Of a stretch of DNA of 64,000 nt, positions 1 through 13,174 are shown piece after piece. Position 1 is the first letter of the stretch, and every line of letters begins with the position of its first letter. The DNA lies in NCBI RefSeq assembly GCF_037893015.1, contig NC_133660.1, forward strand, positions 285,297,078-285,361,077, given 5' to 3'. Position numbers and translations under genes: made by a program. This DNA is from Macrotis lagotis (taxonomy: Eukaryota; Chordata; Mammalia; Peramelemorphia; Peramelidae). The notes below the pieces were generated by a model. The model did not search any database. It was not told where the DNA came from and saw only the letters and a list, made by a program, of their open reading frames with translations.

Positions 1-2289
1 TCCCCATCTTCCATACCCTATGATTGTCTAACTGTAGAAACCATAACAGTATATTTTACTTTGTTACCCAAAGTTTTCTAGTTCATTGAAATTGTTGGAA
101 ATACCAAGAGATTAGCAATTAAATAGAATATTAATAAGGTTACAAGAGAACACAGCCTCTGTTTAAATATAAGGAGTATTGTCTACCTGTGGGTTGGACA
201 TGACCAAAAATTAGCATGGGCTCTGATTATGTCTGGGAAAAAAATTGATGAAGGGGGAAACTTCCATCCCACTTTCTATCTCAGGGATACAACAATTTAT
301 TCAGGCCAGGAGCAAAAGTTTCCTGTACCCTATTGAGCTGGCCTGGCATGAAAGGATCTATCTACATGTGTCACAGACCCCAAACTCACATTGAATTGAC
401 ATAAACTGATAGATTATGTGAAATTGTTGTTCATGTGAATAACACGTCAAGAAATGTCTCATGGGGCAAATATTCAACTTCATCTTTTCTTGCTACTAGG
501 AATCTAATGAAGAAATGATCTTGCAGGTTCTGCCTCAGGGATGGATTTAAAAAAAAACAACAGAATCCAGGGCAAGACCAGAATAGAAGATATTTCTTCC
601 CCTATCACTATGTTAAAGATGGCTATCAATAGGCCAATGCACCCAGAAAGAGAAAGAAACTTGAATAGTTTTAAAACTTAAGGTCTAAAGTATCGACTGT
701 GATTAAAGAAAGGGATTAAAAGAAGGTTACCCTAGTTCTCACAAGTCATAGCGATGGATTCATCAGTCATTCCTAATAGGTCCCCCCCGCTCACAAGATT
801 CATAGAAACATGACCTTAGACCCTGAACCCATTTATGGGACTCCTTGTTGTAGCGATGAATGCTCTGCTCTTATTGAGTGGTAAGGAAAAGTTGTCTAGA
901 GTCACAGAGGTCCCAAAATCTTTAGTAAACAACAAGAATTCCAACTTGAGTGCTCTGAGAATTTCTGAATTACAGTTTCAAGAAGAAAGATGGAAGAGGT
1001 GAACTCTATCTCAACTGGCTGAAGGAAGACTCTGAGAAGCCATTAGAGAAACCAGCAACCTCCATCACTTTGTTCTTTAAGTTTGCTACATTATAGACTT
1101 CTAGAAGTCTCCCTTGAGCGAGCTCAAGAATTGTCTCTGGCTGAGACTCTCTTGTGGAATTCATATTAGGTGCTTTGGCATCCCCCTTCCTCCCAATAAT
1201 GAAAAAAGTACCAGTAGTAAGAATGAACTAGTTCATATGCCCTAAACTAATAGCATTTAAGAGAACAGAGATCGAATTCTTCACCCATATCTTGTCTCAC
1301 TGAGGAGGAGAGAAACGATCACTGGTCCCAATTTTCTGCATCTTCTCTTGGGAAGAATGAAAGTGTCCCTTGGAGAATGATGGGGGTCAAAATGGCAAGA
1401 GACCCTTTGGGACAGTCACCCAGTGACTCACCCATGTTACAGGTCAGGGAACAGGCCTAACTCACACGTGAAACCCTCCTTTATAAAAGACCTTGGTGAA
1501 AGATGATTCAGAAAATTGAGAATGTAGACTGCTCTCCTAGAAAGTTTAGCACCAAATACTGTTGTGTTGCCCTCATTATATAGGAAACATTTGATGTTTT
1601 GGGTTTTTAAAGGAACAAGCATGCCTGGATACATCAAAATCACTTTGGAATGCCCAGAACATATAGTTGGTGTCACAAAGTGGAAGGATGTTTGAAGGTT
1701 TCAAATTCCAAAATTCAATCTGCATCAATGGAAGATTTAGCTTTGATTCTAATCATTGCATTCCATTTAGGATTAAAGGACACTATAACCAATGGATTGG
1801 GACACATGGCTTGTACAACTTGATCCTTCATGAAGCTTCTGGAAAGAATGCTGAAGGGAAGCATCAAGAGCCTCAACTTTTGAAGAAGATTCAGAGATCT
1901 TTGAGTTTTCTTTGATACCAGAGTAGAATTTGGAAAGTGTTGCTAAGTCTGAAGATTAGCAAGAGGACAAATTAGTGGCCATTGTATGAATGAGATGTAG
2001 CATGTGAAAAAGGAGAGGTTTATAAGACAAACATAGCAGTAGCTAGTATTTCTAACTTTAAAGATAGGACCTCAGTTAATTCTTGTTACACTTCTCAGAA
2101 ATTGAAAAAATTCTTACTCCCTTCTACAGGAAAGTGTTGTTATTATCTCTTCAATATGAAAAAATGAAACATGGTCACTTTTGTGTTTATAGCAAAACAC
2201 CAACTGGTTCCTTCCTACTTTCCAACATTTTAAGGTAGTTCTTCCCATTAAATATCATGAGATAATGGCAAAAAAGGCAGGAAGTGGCC
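1..2289. other. No recognised gene or clear repeat
   Basis: AT-rich sequence with short open frames only. I could not assign the region 1-2289 to any family; old retroviral or unique intergenic DNA are both possible. Confidence 0.4.
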
Positions 2290-2530
2290 TGAGGTCTCCG
2301 CAGTTTTAATTGAAACAATTTTAATTCAAGCCTCAACAGGAACTCTGAAGTTACAGAACCCACAAAAGGACAGAGTGAAACAAGTTTCCAGGACAAGATA
2401 ACCTTGCAGGACTCCAGTGGAAGCCTGCCTCAATTGGGTAAAGGGGGAGCATGGCCCAGCGCAGATGGTGTCCAGGTAAGGCTGCAGGAAGCCTCTCAGC
2501 CCAAAATAAATCAGCAAATGAAGCCCAACT
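2290..2530 (+). mobile_element. Fragment of the same retroposon class
   Basis: The phrase 'acagaacccacaaaaggaca gagtgaaac', followed by 'ttccaggacaagataacctt', parallels the head region at 32.2 kb and 35.0 kb. It is an old, truncated copy. Confidence 0.45.
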
Positions 2531-2859
2531 GACCTGGCTCAGCAAAGAATGATGTTAAGGGTGTGAATAGAATGTTAGGCCTATGGACACCATTGAATGG
2601 GGAGGAAAAGGAATATGTCTTCTCAGTAGCCTTCTCAACTGTTCAGTTATTAGGACACACAAAAATACTCACAATCAAATGCTGAAAGGCAGAACTATTA
2701 AGTGCATCCTTTTACGATCATAGCAAACCAACCATTACATTTCATAAAGTGTCATGGCAAGAAAGATTCAAAACTGAGAAGAAATTTGTTCATTAATCCT
2801 GAAAAATGAATCTTTAAAGAATAAATAAATCATGGAAACACGACTCATTTCATGAAAGA

Positions 2860-3870
2860 GAATGACAATTTTCAGGTAACACACCAAAATTTATGGGATG
2901 CAGCCAAGACGATATTCATGGGGAAAATGTGTATCTCTAAATGCTGTATCCTTAAAATAGAGAAAGAGTAGATCAATGAATTAAGCACACCCATGAAAAA
3001 CATCCGAAAAAGGACTAAAAATCCCCAATAAATACCAAATTGGAAATCCAGAAAACAAAATGAGGGATTCATAAAACTGAAAACAAGAACACCTTCGATC
3101 TAATCAATAAAACTAAGAACTGGTTTATGGAAGAAAACCCAAATAAGAGTATCAGAATCCCAAAGGCTGAATGCACCACTCACGAAGAGCAAATGAAAGC
3201 AATAAATAAGAGTTAATTGCCCAATTATATGCCTATAACTCTCATAATCTAGGTTAACTGGATTCATATTTGCAAAAAAATACAAATGGACCAGATTAAC
3301 CAGTCAGGAAAATGCATTCTTAAAGGACCCCCATTTTAAGAAAGAAATAAACTAAAGAAAGAAAATAAGAGGTCCAGATTACCATAGTGAAATTCCAGAG
3401 TGTTCAAACATTGAATTACTTTGGATACTTCTGACTTTGAGTTTCAAAAGGAAAAATGGAAGAGACCAACTGTACTTTGGAAAAAGGAAGACTCTGGGAA
3501 GACTTAAGGGGAACCAGCAGTCCTCCTAAGCTTCTAGGAGTTGTAGGAGTTTCATCAATGAACTCTAAGAAAAAATCCCCAAGGCTAGATGGATTAAACA
3601 TGAATTTGACTAAATACTGAAAGCATATTTAACTTTAGGACTATATAAACTATTTGGGGAAAAGGGCAAAGAAAGAGGCCTAACAATTTTTTTTCATGAC
3701 ACCAACAGGGTGCTAATGTCTAAAGAAGGAAGGCCACAACAGAAATAAAATTACAGACCAACTACTCTAAAGAATATTAATGCAAAATTTTAAATAAAAT
3801 ATTAGCAAAAAGATCTTAGCCATAGATCACCAGGATCACACACTAGGAGCAGGTGGCATTTCTATGGGAA
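2860..3870 (+). mobile_element. Old L1 ORF2 fragment
   Basis: The plus strand carries degraded L1 ORF2 text matching 54.8-55.55 kb: 'cccaataaataccaaattgg', 'aactggtttatggaagaaaa', 'aaggctagatggattaaaca', 'atattagcaaaaagatctta'. Many stops; no intact domain. Confidence 0.75.
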
Positions 3871-4140
3871 GTGGATCAATCTAATTTCTATCCATTATCC
3901 TTGACTCTCATTTCTCCATGGACAAATCCATGTTGTACCTCACCCTGCAAAGTGTCACACTAGCACTCCTGCCTCTTTGAAAGTCATATGAAGAGCAAAT
4001 ATTATGGTATATAATGGGAAAACTTCTAGCCTGTTTCTCCCATTCTGTGATAACTCTTATCCTCCTTCCCCTTCCAAATTTCTTTTTAGCTTAATAGTCA
4101 CTTTTCAGATGAGTCAAGTAGGCTCAGAAAGAAATGTCTT

Positions 4141-4292
4141 TTTTTTTAGGTTTTTGCAAGGCAAATGGAGTTAAGTGGCTTGCCCAAGACCACACAGCTA
4201 GGTAATTATTAAGTGTCTGAGACCAGATTTGAACCCAGGTACTCCTGACTCCAAGGCTGGTGCTTTATCCACTATGCCACCTAGCCACCCCT
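4141..4292 (-). mobile_element. tRNA-derived SINE, flanked by target-site duplication
   Basis: This has the full structure read on the minus strand: a GGGTGGCTAGGTGGCATAGT head (pol III A box), a GGGTTCAAATC B box, then GGTCTTGGGCAAGCCACTTA and an A tail. AGAAATGTCTT flanks both sides (4130-4140 and 4293-4303). Confidence 0.9.
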
Positions 4293-4429
4293 AGAAATGT
4301 CTTTCAAAAAGATGTTCTCTGTGGGCCCATGGTCATGATTGAGAAGACCAAAAGCAGAAGCAGAGTGAGAAACTAGGCTCACTCTGGGACTTTGCAGGAA
4401 CCAAATTCTCTATTGGAAAGAACCCACTG

Positions 4430-4668
4430 TTCTTATTGAGTCATTTGGGTCTCTGTGACCTCATTTGGAGTTTTCTTGATAAGGATACTAGAGATGTTTT
4501 CCTTCTTTTCCAGCTCAGTTTTCAGATGAAGAACTGAGGCAAACTTGCCCAAGGCAAAAACAACAACAGTAAAGAAGTGTCTGAGACTAGATTTGAACTC
4601 ATGAAAGTGAATCTTTTTGATTCCCAACCCAGTTCTCAAAACAATGAGCTACTTTAGCCACCCCAAGA
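4430..4668 (-). mobile_element. Second SINE type (long tRNA-like SINE)
   Basis: It contains the order 'gtgacctcatttggagtttt', 'ccagctcagttttcagatga' and 'actgaggcaaacttgcccaa', shared with 9690-9955 and 36838-37005. The tRNA-like head lies at the right, so it reads on the minus strand. Confidence 0.7.
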
Positions 4669-6654
4669 CTAAGATAAAATCCTAAGATATTTTTACCAAT
4701 AAAGTTACCACACTACCACCCCCATATTCCTAAAATAAATTAGGTATAATTTGCTTTCTCTAATTTTGCCTTTACTAGTTTGAATATCAGGAACATTTCT
4801 TTTCATTAGAGGAGTCTGGTAGTATTCATTATTTGTCTATTATTTCAAGTAATTTTTTTAATATTAAAAATATTGGATCTTCAAATATGTGGTACAAGTC
4901 ACGTGGAAATTCATTTTTTCCTGTTGCTTAGTGCTTAGTAAAAATCTCATATACATGATATGGTCAATTATTTTTTCAAAAATACACAAGTTAAACATTC
5001 TATTGCCTCTTCTGCTAATCTAGGCAATTATGTTTTTATAAATATTCTCTCATTTCATTTGAAATGTTAAATTTATGCTCATACAATTGGACCAAAGGAA
5101 CTCCATTAATTGCTTTATTTTCATCTTCTTTCAAGGAATATTTACCTTTAATTTGGATATTAGAAATTTGCTTTTCTTCTCTGTTTTCAAAAATGAAAAT
5201 TTCCAATTGTTTATCTCTTTTGGTTGTTTATAACTGCAACTCTTAGTTGTATTTATTAATTGAACATGGTTGTTATACTAAATTATATTAATTAATATTA
5301 TATTATTATATTAATGTCTCCTTTAAGTTTTAGGCTATCCAATTTAGTGTTTAATATAGGAACACAGACACAAAATTCTAAATATAGTACTAGCTAAGAG
5401 ATTACAACAGGGGCAGTTTAGTGGCACAGTGGATAGGACATCCTCCCGAGTCAGCAGGACCTGAGTTCAATTCCTGTCTCAGACACTTAATAATAGTTAA
5501 CTCTGTGACCTTGACCAAGTCACTTAAACACTTTGCCCTAAAATAAAACTCTTAGAAATAATATATGACACAAAAGCAATGGAAGAAATCAGACTAGGGA
5601 GGGCCTTTTTGTACATGATATGATGGTATACTTGGACAATCCCAAAGACTCAACTACAAAGTTCATTGGAACAAGAGCTGGAGCCAAATACCAGAACATA
5701 AATGAGCCTACGTGAATCATCAGCACCCTACATATCACAAACAAAATTGCTCAGAAATATAAAGCCCTCTGTTTACCATTTAAATCCCTTCATTGCCTGT
5801 GTTTACAGTCTTCTGTTACTTAACATGCCACCTCTTACTTTTAGCTTGAGTGATTGGATTCTTTGTTATTCCTTTCCATTTTGTCTCTGAAGTCTTGAAG
5901 TCCATTCTCTGCTGTCCCCCATGCCTGAAATGCTCTACTGCTTCATCGTTGCTTCTTTCAAGTTCCATCTCAAAGCCTATTCTCTAGAAGTAACTTTCTC
6001 CAATTCTCATGAAACCTGTGGCCTTCCTTCTGCTGATCATTTCTCTAACTTGTGTGCAAGAGATCTTTTCTTGTGGTCTCCCTCCTAAGACTATGAGTTA
6101 CTGGAGAGCAGCCATTGCTTAACTTTGTCTTCTTGGTTTCCATCATGTATTGAAGTGCTTCATGAATGATGCCTAGCATTTCTGTCATTCACTTGGAAAG
6201 GGGGAGGGAGGAGGGAAGTATTGAGAAACTCCTCTTCCACTCCCACTACCAGGATACTGGGGAAAAATTGTGGATGTTATCTGCAGGCTATGACAATTGG
6301 CCAGTGACTGGTGATCTTAAACAGAACATATAAAAAACCTTGGAAGCAAGGTAAAATTCAGTGCTGCATGTCTTGCCAGTACCTGAAATGTTTCCATTGC
6401 CTTGAAGAAAGGAGACTGTATAGGTTACCTTGTTACTCACCTGGGAGAGCTGCTTCTTTATATTTTGGGATCGGTTCAAGGCACATTCTAGTTAGATCAT
6501 AAAGTACGTATGGTTGGCTCTGCCCCAGATCATGTAGGGTCCCCAACCACCCTTGGGTTAGTTAGTCAATATGAGGGCCGGCTGGAACAGAATCTTAGTG
6601 GGATGCTTGCTCAGCACTTGTGACATCATCAGTCAACTGATGCTGATTACTCAG
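4669..6654. other. Old repeat remnants, no gene
   Basis: 4680-5300 looks like heavily diverged antisense L1. 5410-5547 is a SINE, 5550-5700 an L1-like plus-strand scrap. 5730-6180 resembles an old interspersed repeat also seen at 37.97-38.42 kb (interrupted there by a SINE). 6180-6650 shows nothing recognised. Confidence 0.5.
5410..5547 (+). mobile_element. tRNA-derived SINE (older copy)
   Basis: Head 'ggggcagtttagtggcacag', B box GAGTTCAATTCC, and 'tgaccttgaccaagtcactt'. It is diverged and its tail runs into an L1 fragment. Confidence 0.8.
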
Positions 6655-7335
6655 GGTCATTTTTGGAATATTTTATTTTTCATATTCAAGTTATGTGAGT
6701 TTTTCAACATTCATCTATTTGCAGATTTATGTTACAGATTTTTCTACTACCTTCCCTTACCCAACCCAATTTCCCCCTTCAAAGGGAGCAATCTGGTAAC
6801 AGTTGTACATGCACATTTGTTAAAAATATAATATATTTATTATATACTAGTCATTTTGTTTAAGAGGAATTAGGATTAAAGGGACAGAAAGAAAACCAAG
6901 AGAAAGGAAGGAAAATCTCAAGGAAGGTTAAAAGTGATCATAGTATATGTCCAGACTCTGTGCTTTTGTTTTATTTTGGATATGAATGGCATTGTCCATA
7001 AGTGGTCTCCCAAGGTTATCCTTCTCTGAAATGCTGGGAAAGCTACATCCATCATCATGGATCAACTCCTAATGTTATTATTAATGTGTACAATGTTTTC
7101 TTCATTGTGCTCCCTTCGCTAAGCTTCAAATAATGTAATTCTTCCAATGCTTCTCTAAAGTCCAATCATTCCTGACTCCTTATGGAACAATAGAACTCCA
7201 TAACAGACCTATACTATAACATATTCATCCACTTCCCAATTAATGGACATCCCCTGAATTTCCAATTCTTTACTGCCACAAAAAGAGTTGCTATAAATAG
7301 GTTCTAACTTTACACTACATCTTAAGTAGATAATG
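6655..7335 (-). mobile_element. Old L1 3' end
   Basis: Antisense 3' UTR followed by 'aatagaactccataacagac' and 'gccacaaaaagagttgctat', the same order as at 45.85-45.96 kb. Confidence 0.7.
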
Positions 7336-7914
7336 TTTGAACTCATGGGACTTTTCCTTCCAAATCTGGAGCTCTTTTCAATAAAGGACAGTCCTTATTG
7401 TCCTACAGAGCTGACCTGCCATATCATAGGCACAAAATGACTGCTGTGGGGGGAGTGTAAGAAAGTCCACTCACTCATTTCAGGAAAATCTATCAATCAA
7501 TGAAGCAACAAGTATGCATTCAGTGGCGACTATGTGCCAGGATCTTGATTTGGAGCTGGGATTACAATATGAAGAGCAGAACTTTCCATGAACTCAAGGA
7601 ACTTTCATTATAATGAGGAAACAGGAAGGACTTATGTGAATTCCTGCAGCATAAATACAAAGTAAATAAATACAAGTTAACCCAAAGCAATTGAATCCAA
7701 GTTAGTTCATAAAAGAGGAATGTCTAGGAAAGTGAAAGACTGTTAAAGGCTTCCCATAGAGGCAATATCTAAATTTCATCTAAAAGAAGAGAGACCCTAT
7801 GAAAGGGTCACTTTTATTTGTTTCATTTTGGTTTTGTTTGGTGCCTGTGACTTCATTGTTATTTAGATTTCCCAATGAATAAAATACCATCACCAATGGA
7901 TAACAATAGCTTAA

Positions 7915-8760
7915 TTTGTTTAAAAAAATTTTGATTGGTGCATTTTTCATTATATTTTTCCTATTTCATGTAAAAAAAACATTCATTTGTTAAAGATTTT
8001 GCATTCCAAATTTTTCTCCCTCCCAAAGATAACAAGCAATCTGTTCAAGGTTAAACGTGGACAATCATATCAAACATATTCCTTTTACTCAAGTTGCAAA
8101 GGAAAAGTCAGGGAAGAGAAAAACCATAAGAAAGAAAAAGAAATAAATTAAAAAACTGAAAATAGATGTTTTACTCTGCATTCAGACTCCATACTTCTTT
8201 CCTTGGATTGGGACACCATTGTCCCTCACCTGTCTCTTGGAATTGTCCTTTGATCACTGCATTGGGGAGAAGAGCTAAGTCTCTCACAGTTGGTCAACAC
8301 ACAATGTTGCTATCACACTGTACAATATTCTCCTAGATCTGTTTAACTCAGGTTTTTCTGAAGCCTGCCTTTTCATCCTTTCTCATAGAAAAATAGTATC
8401 AGGCATAAACAAAAACTTGTTCAGGTATGCCCCAATTGAGGGGTGGTCCCTCAATTTCTTTGCCACCTTAAAGCAATTTGCCATAAATAGTTTTGTAGAA
8501 GTGGGTCCTTTTCCCTTTTTATGATCTTTTTGGGATAGAGACCTAGTAGTGAAATTGTTGTATCAAAAGATATGCACAGTTTGATGACTCTTCGGGCATG
8601 GTTCCAAATTGTCCTTCTTACTAGTTGGCTAAGTTCACAACTCTACTATCAGTCCCTCAGTGTTCAGTTTCCCCATAGCCCCTCCAACACTTATCATTTT
8701 CCTTTTCTGTCCTTTTAATTTTCCGAGATCAACTCTTCTGAAATTGATAGTCTTGGAGAT
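7915..8760 (-). mobile_element. Old L1 3' end
   Basis: Antisense 3' UTR ('attttgcattccaaattttt'), then 'aggtatgccccaattgaggg' and 'ggatagagacctagtagtga', matching 46.0 kb order. Confidence 0.7.
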
Positions 8761-10723
8761 TTACTTATCTGGAATAGTCTGGGGATTTAGTATTCAGAAG
8801 CTATGACTCACTTTGGATCATATAGTATGTGTAGTAAGAACCCTAATTATGCTCACCTTGAGGCCAGATGGTAACCCACATCTATTTGAAGGAAGGGAAG
8901 GAGGAAAGAAGGAAGCCAGAAAAAGAAAGGAAACACAAAAACTATTAAAATACATAAAATAAAAAATTAGAAAAGGATGCAAAATGATCATATTTCTATA
9001 TTATTAAGTTTAATATTCATTGAAAACATTATATTTAAGTTCTCTGGTCATTTTGCCGATATCCACTCCACTATCAGAGCCCAGAAGAATAAGAGAGGAA
9101 TTTTTAACCTGAAACACAAGAAGAGAAAGATGGTGCAGAAGGTCCAAGACTTTAGACTGTCTTGACTACAGAAGCTACATGAGTAGAGGTGAAGCAGCAA
9201 GTCTCTGTCCCTAAGTAGATAAAACCTGCAAAAGAGAGCATCCTAAATTGTGTTCTGGTAAATGTTTAATAATGAAATCTCCAGAAAGCAAAAAGCATAC
9301 ATGAGCCACTTCAAGTTTAACTTCATCAATCACATTTTCTCTATCATGTTTTAAAGGCCAAACAGTCAACCAAATAATAAATCAATATGAAATGAAGTGT
9401 TGGCTAATTGCTGATATAAATATACTTATATGGAATCGTCAGTTCTCATATGCCAGTATCAATTGGATCCGATAGACCCTGAGCCTCTGGAGCAGATTAC
9501 CAAGCCTCCCACCTGATTAAGAACTCTTACCTCTACTCTGATGACGGTACTTACCACCTTTTGGATGCTTCCTGAGAAATAAGGTTAAATGCTTTCATGC
9601 CAGGTCCACCTGTCTAAAATCAGTTCAGTTTGCTGGGTCATATGGAACTTCGTGTCATTTTGAATGGATGTTTTTTGGATGGACTAAAAGTAGCCTTTCT
9701 TTAACAAATCATCTATTGTTGTTCATCAGTCATGACCTTCAGTCTTGTCTGGTTCTTCATGATATCAGAATCTTGACTGAGGTGCTGGAGTGGTTTGCTT
9801 TCCCCCTCCAGCTTATTTTACAGATAAGAAAAATGATGCAAACAAGGTTAAATAACTTGCCCAGGTACAAATGGATAGAAGCATCTTGGGTCAGATTGAA
9901 ACTCAGAAAGGACACCAGAGCCAGCACTCTGTCCATTGGGTAAACTTTGTGCCCCAAATCATTATTTTGCTGTTGATGAAAAAAATGTATAAACAGAATT
10001 TTAAGATCATATACAGGCTTACTTTAAGAAATTGTTAGCTTAATGAAATAATCATGTTTGTGTATTTTAAGGTCATTTTAAATGTGAGAGACTCAAGGTT
10101 CTAGAAAATTTTAAATAGGTCTCATTCTATTCCAAAGCTCATGTCCCAGTGAGAAGGCTCAACTGACAGCTAAGGGAAAAAATGGAGAATTAATGTAGGG
10201 ATTTCAAAATTTGGGAATAAATAATTAAATCACAACAGCTGTTTCCATTTCGTAAGGGACCATCACCAATTTAAATCAATTGAGAGCACATGAAAATCAT
10301 TTTAACAAGCTTGCATATATTCAACTTCTTTAAAAGACAAGTAGCATCAGGAGCATTAAACTATTTTGATCTCCCTTTGTGTCATTATTTAGAATTAAAT
10401 TCAAGCATTTCCCCCTTTGTCATAAAGGAATGATTTTAACTTTTTGTTTACACCATGTTTTTACTTAACTAGGAATATGATGTGCCTCTAATATACTGAA
10501 ATTTTACATTTGTTAAAATGTCTGTTGTTGTCTACATCTAATTGTAACTATACTGATATGCATCAGTCTATAACCTATATCTATCTAACCCAGTTCTCAA
10601 CACTTTCCCTTTCAAATTTATTTCATGATTATTTCTATAGCTTATTTTCAACTTATTTTCATACCTCACATGTCTTCTTATTTGACTATAAGATCTTTGA
10701 GGGGAAACCTTGTTTCATTTTAA
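8761..10723. other. No gene seen
   Basis: Apart from the SINE at 9690-9955, nothing is recognised. Short open frames here lack codon bias or motifs. Confidence 0.45.
9690..9955 (-). mobile_element. Second SINE type
   Basis: Same order of blocks as at 4430-4668 ('ggtgctggagtggtttgctt', then 'cagcttattttacagataag'). The open frames across it are a by-product. Confidence 0.65.
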
Positions 10724-11047
10724 GTTTATCTTCAACACTTGATTCAATCTTTTACACATAGCAAACTTGGAAATATGTTATTAAATTGAATTCCTTTGCA
10801 AAGATATTATCACACTGTTAATCAAGAAGAGCCTCTGATAAGTTTTATAGCTCTCAAAATTTCTTTATGCTTTCTTATCCTATCGTTGTTTATCTTCAAC
10901 ACTTGATTCAATCTTTTACACATAGCAAACTTGGAAATATGTTATTAAATTGAATTCCTTTGCAAAGATATTATCACACTGTTAATCAAGAAGAGCCTCT
11001 GATAAGTTTTATAGCTCCCAAAATTTCTTTATGCTTTCTTATCCTAT
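10724..11047. repeat. 164-bp near-identical direct tandem duplication
   Basis: Two adjacent copies, 10724-10887 and 10888-about 11047, begin GTTTATCTTCAACACTTGAT and differ at only one base that I can see (CTCTCAAAAT against CTCCCAAAAT). The unit comes from the 3' end of an old interspersed repeat. Confidence 0.95.
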
Positions 11048-12513
11048 TTCTATTTGTTTTGATACATTCCCATCCCCAGTCCCCCAACATCCCATGAGAT
11101 ATGATGGTCATCTTCAGGTTTTTTTGAGATCTTTTTATTTTTTAAATCTGGCATTCTAGTAAGATAAATTACTATGCTTTTCACCTGAAGGAAATACTCA
11201 GTGTCTATCCTGTCAAATCCACAAATGAAAAATATTCTCCATTACACTATAACTGATAGGTGCTCATCCAAATTCTATTCAAAGATCTCCAATGAGGGAA
11301 AGGCTACTGGTTTCTAGAATAGACCATTCCTCTTTAGGCAACTGATTTTTAGGAAAGTTTCCTTCCCTCAAGTAAAAGGTTTCAGTTTTTAGATTTATGA
11401 CATCCTTTTCTTCACCGATGGAACTTGAGAATTTGTGTCTTTCTCCTTTATTATGGTGCCTTTCACATTGTCCATGGAACTTCAAATATCCTTGACTTAC
11501 TAAGGAATTGCCTTTGCTGGTACTTTCAGGACTCAATGATTTCTTTCATCTAATACAGGTGGCTTGAATTCACCCATGGCAACCATTTTCATGGATTCTT
11601 CTCTTCTCTAGTCCAAAATATCCCCTCTCAAGTAGTATTTTCTGTTCTGTTGACAGTCCTAATTTCTCTTGACTTGGAAGAGAAACCAGAAAATTGATGA
11701 TGATGTTTCAAAAGTTCTGTTTCATTTCAAATAATAGCTAGAATCTGTATAGAACTTGCTCTTCTCCAGATCCTATGCTAAGTACATTACCAATATGTTC
11801 TCATTGGACCTTTACAAAACCCTGGGAGGTTGGTGCTGTTGTGATCTTTACCTTACAGTTAAGGAAACGGAGACAATGTTTAAGTGCCTTGTTCAAAGTC
11901 CCACAGCTAACAACTGTATTCTATCATCTATACCCCCACCTTCTACAAGTTTTGCTGTCAACGCTCACTGACCCATTCAACCCAAACAACATTTAAATCT
12001 CTTCTTAGAGGATCCTTTACCCACAGTTATTAGTTTCACAAAACAAGCACACCAAAACACCAAAATGAACAAATACCTGCTGTGGCCAGATTTTGTTGCC
12101 ACATTCTGAAAATTCCAAGCCTGTCACTATCCTTGGATGGTGGTACTGCATTTTCTCATCATGTTCTGCTGCCTCCCCTTGATTTAATGTTGTTTTTATG
12201 TGAAAGTCCTTCTATATCTGAAGGAATATTCCATAGCCCATGAAAACCTGAAGAAGAATGGTACTTTCCTTGAGTACTTTCATCTTGTTTGAGGTCTGTA
12301 ATAAATTTCAACTTTGAAGGTTGATAATTAAACTTCATATAGTACTTTGGGTCAGATAGCTGTCACAGTGGATAGATAGAGAACTGGATTCGTCTTAAGA
12401 AGGCTCACTTTCCTGAGTTCAAATTTGGACCTCAGACACTGACTGTGTTAACCTGGGCAAGTTATAACTATTTTGCCTCCGTTTCCTTATCTGTGATGTT
12501 TGTCCTTTTTTTT
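11048..12513. other. Old repeat pieces, no gene
   Basis: 11.73-11.93 kb has the MIR/CORE-SINE-like order ('ctgggaggttggtgctgttg', 'ttacagttaaggaaacggag'). 12.36-12.5 kb is another SINE scrap. The remainder is unrecognised. Confidence 0.5.
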
Positions 12514-12692
12514 TTTTTAGGTTTTTTGAGCCCTCTCTTTTTTTTTTTTAGGTTTTTGCAAGGCAAACAGGGTTAAGTGGCTTGCCCAAGGCCACACAGC
12601 TAGGTAATTATTAAGTGTCTGAGACCAGATTTGAACCCAGGTACTCCTGACTCCAGGACCGGTGCTTTATTTACTATGCCACCTAGCCGCCC
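12514..12692 (-). mobile_element. tRNA-derived SINE with duplicated tail segment
   Basis: The same SINE, with the T-run/'aggttttt' tail present twice (12515-12530 and 12538-12555), separated by 'gagccctctc'. TGTCCTTT lies at both ends. Confidence 0.85.
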
Positions 12693-12694
12693 CT

Positions 12695-12935
12695 GTCCTT
12701 TGTTTTTGAAGACCATGAAATTAGGGGGGTGGTAAGCACATGAATTGATTTTGAGTGAGGGGAAGCCATGCTAAGTCTCCAGGCTCATTTTCTCCTCAAA
12801 AATCACCTGGGTCCAAGGGCCAGAAATGATTCAGGATGACTGGAGATGACCCTGAATGTCAGGGTCAAGTGATTTACCCAGAATCACACAGCTAAGAAGT
12901 GTTCAGTATCTGAGGCTAGATTTGAATACTGACCC
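12695..12935 (-). mobile_element. Third SINE type (about 250-300 bp)
   Basis: Shares blocks ('cacatgaattgattttgagt', 'cctgggtccaagggccagaa', 'gatgactggagatgaccctg') with 40.84-41.08 and 58.78-59.10 kb, and in reverse with 27.98-28.15 and 63.46-63.63 kb. Confidence 0.65.
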
Positions 12936-13174
12936 TTTTCACCTCTAACTTTTGAAAGACCTCAGTTCATTCAAGGCTCATCTGAAATTTGGCTCACACA
13001 TTGTGCTTGCAAAAGGATTGTGAAATCAACCTTAAATGATCTATAAGAGTTAGAGTCACCTGGACTTCTCCCTTTAATCACTCAATCACAAGTGGGGCCT
13101 AAATATGAATGAGATCCAGGTGGCCTTACTTAAATAATCAGTCATGACAAGGAATGACAATTGGGTATAATAGT

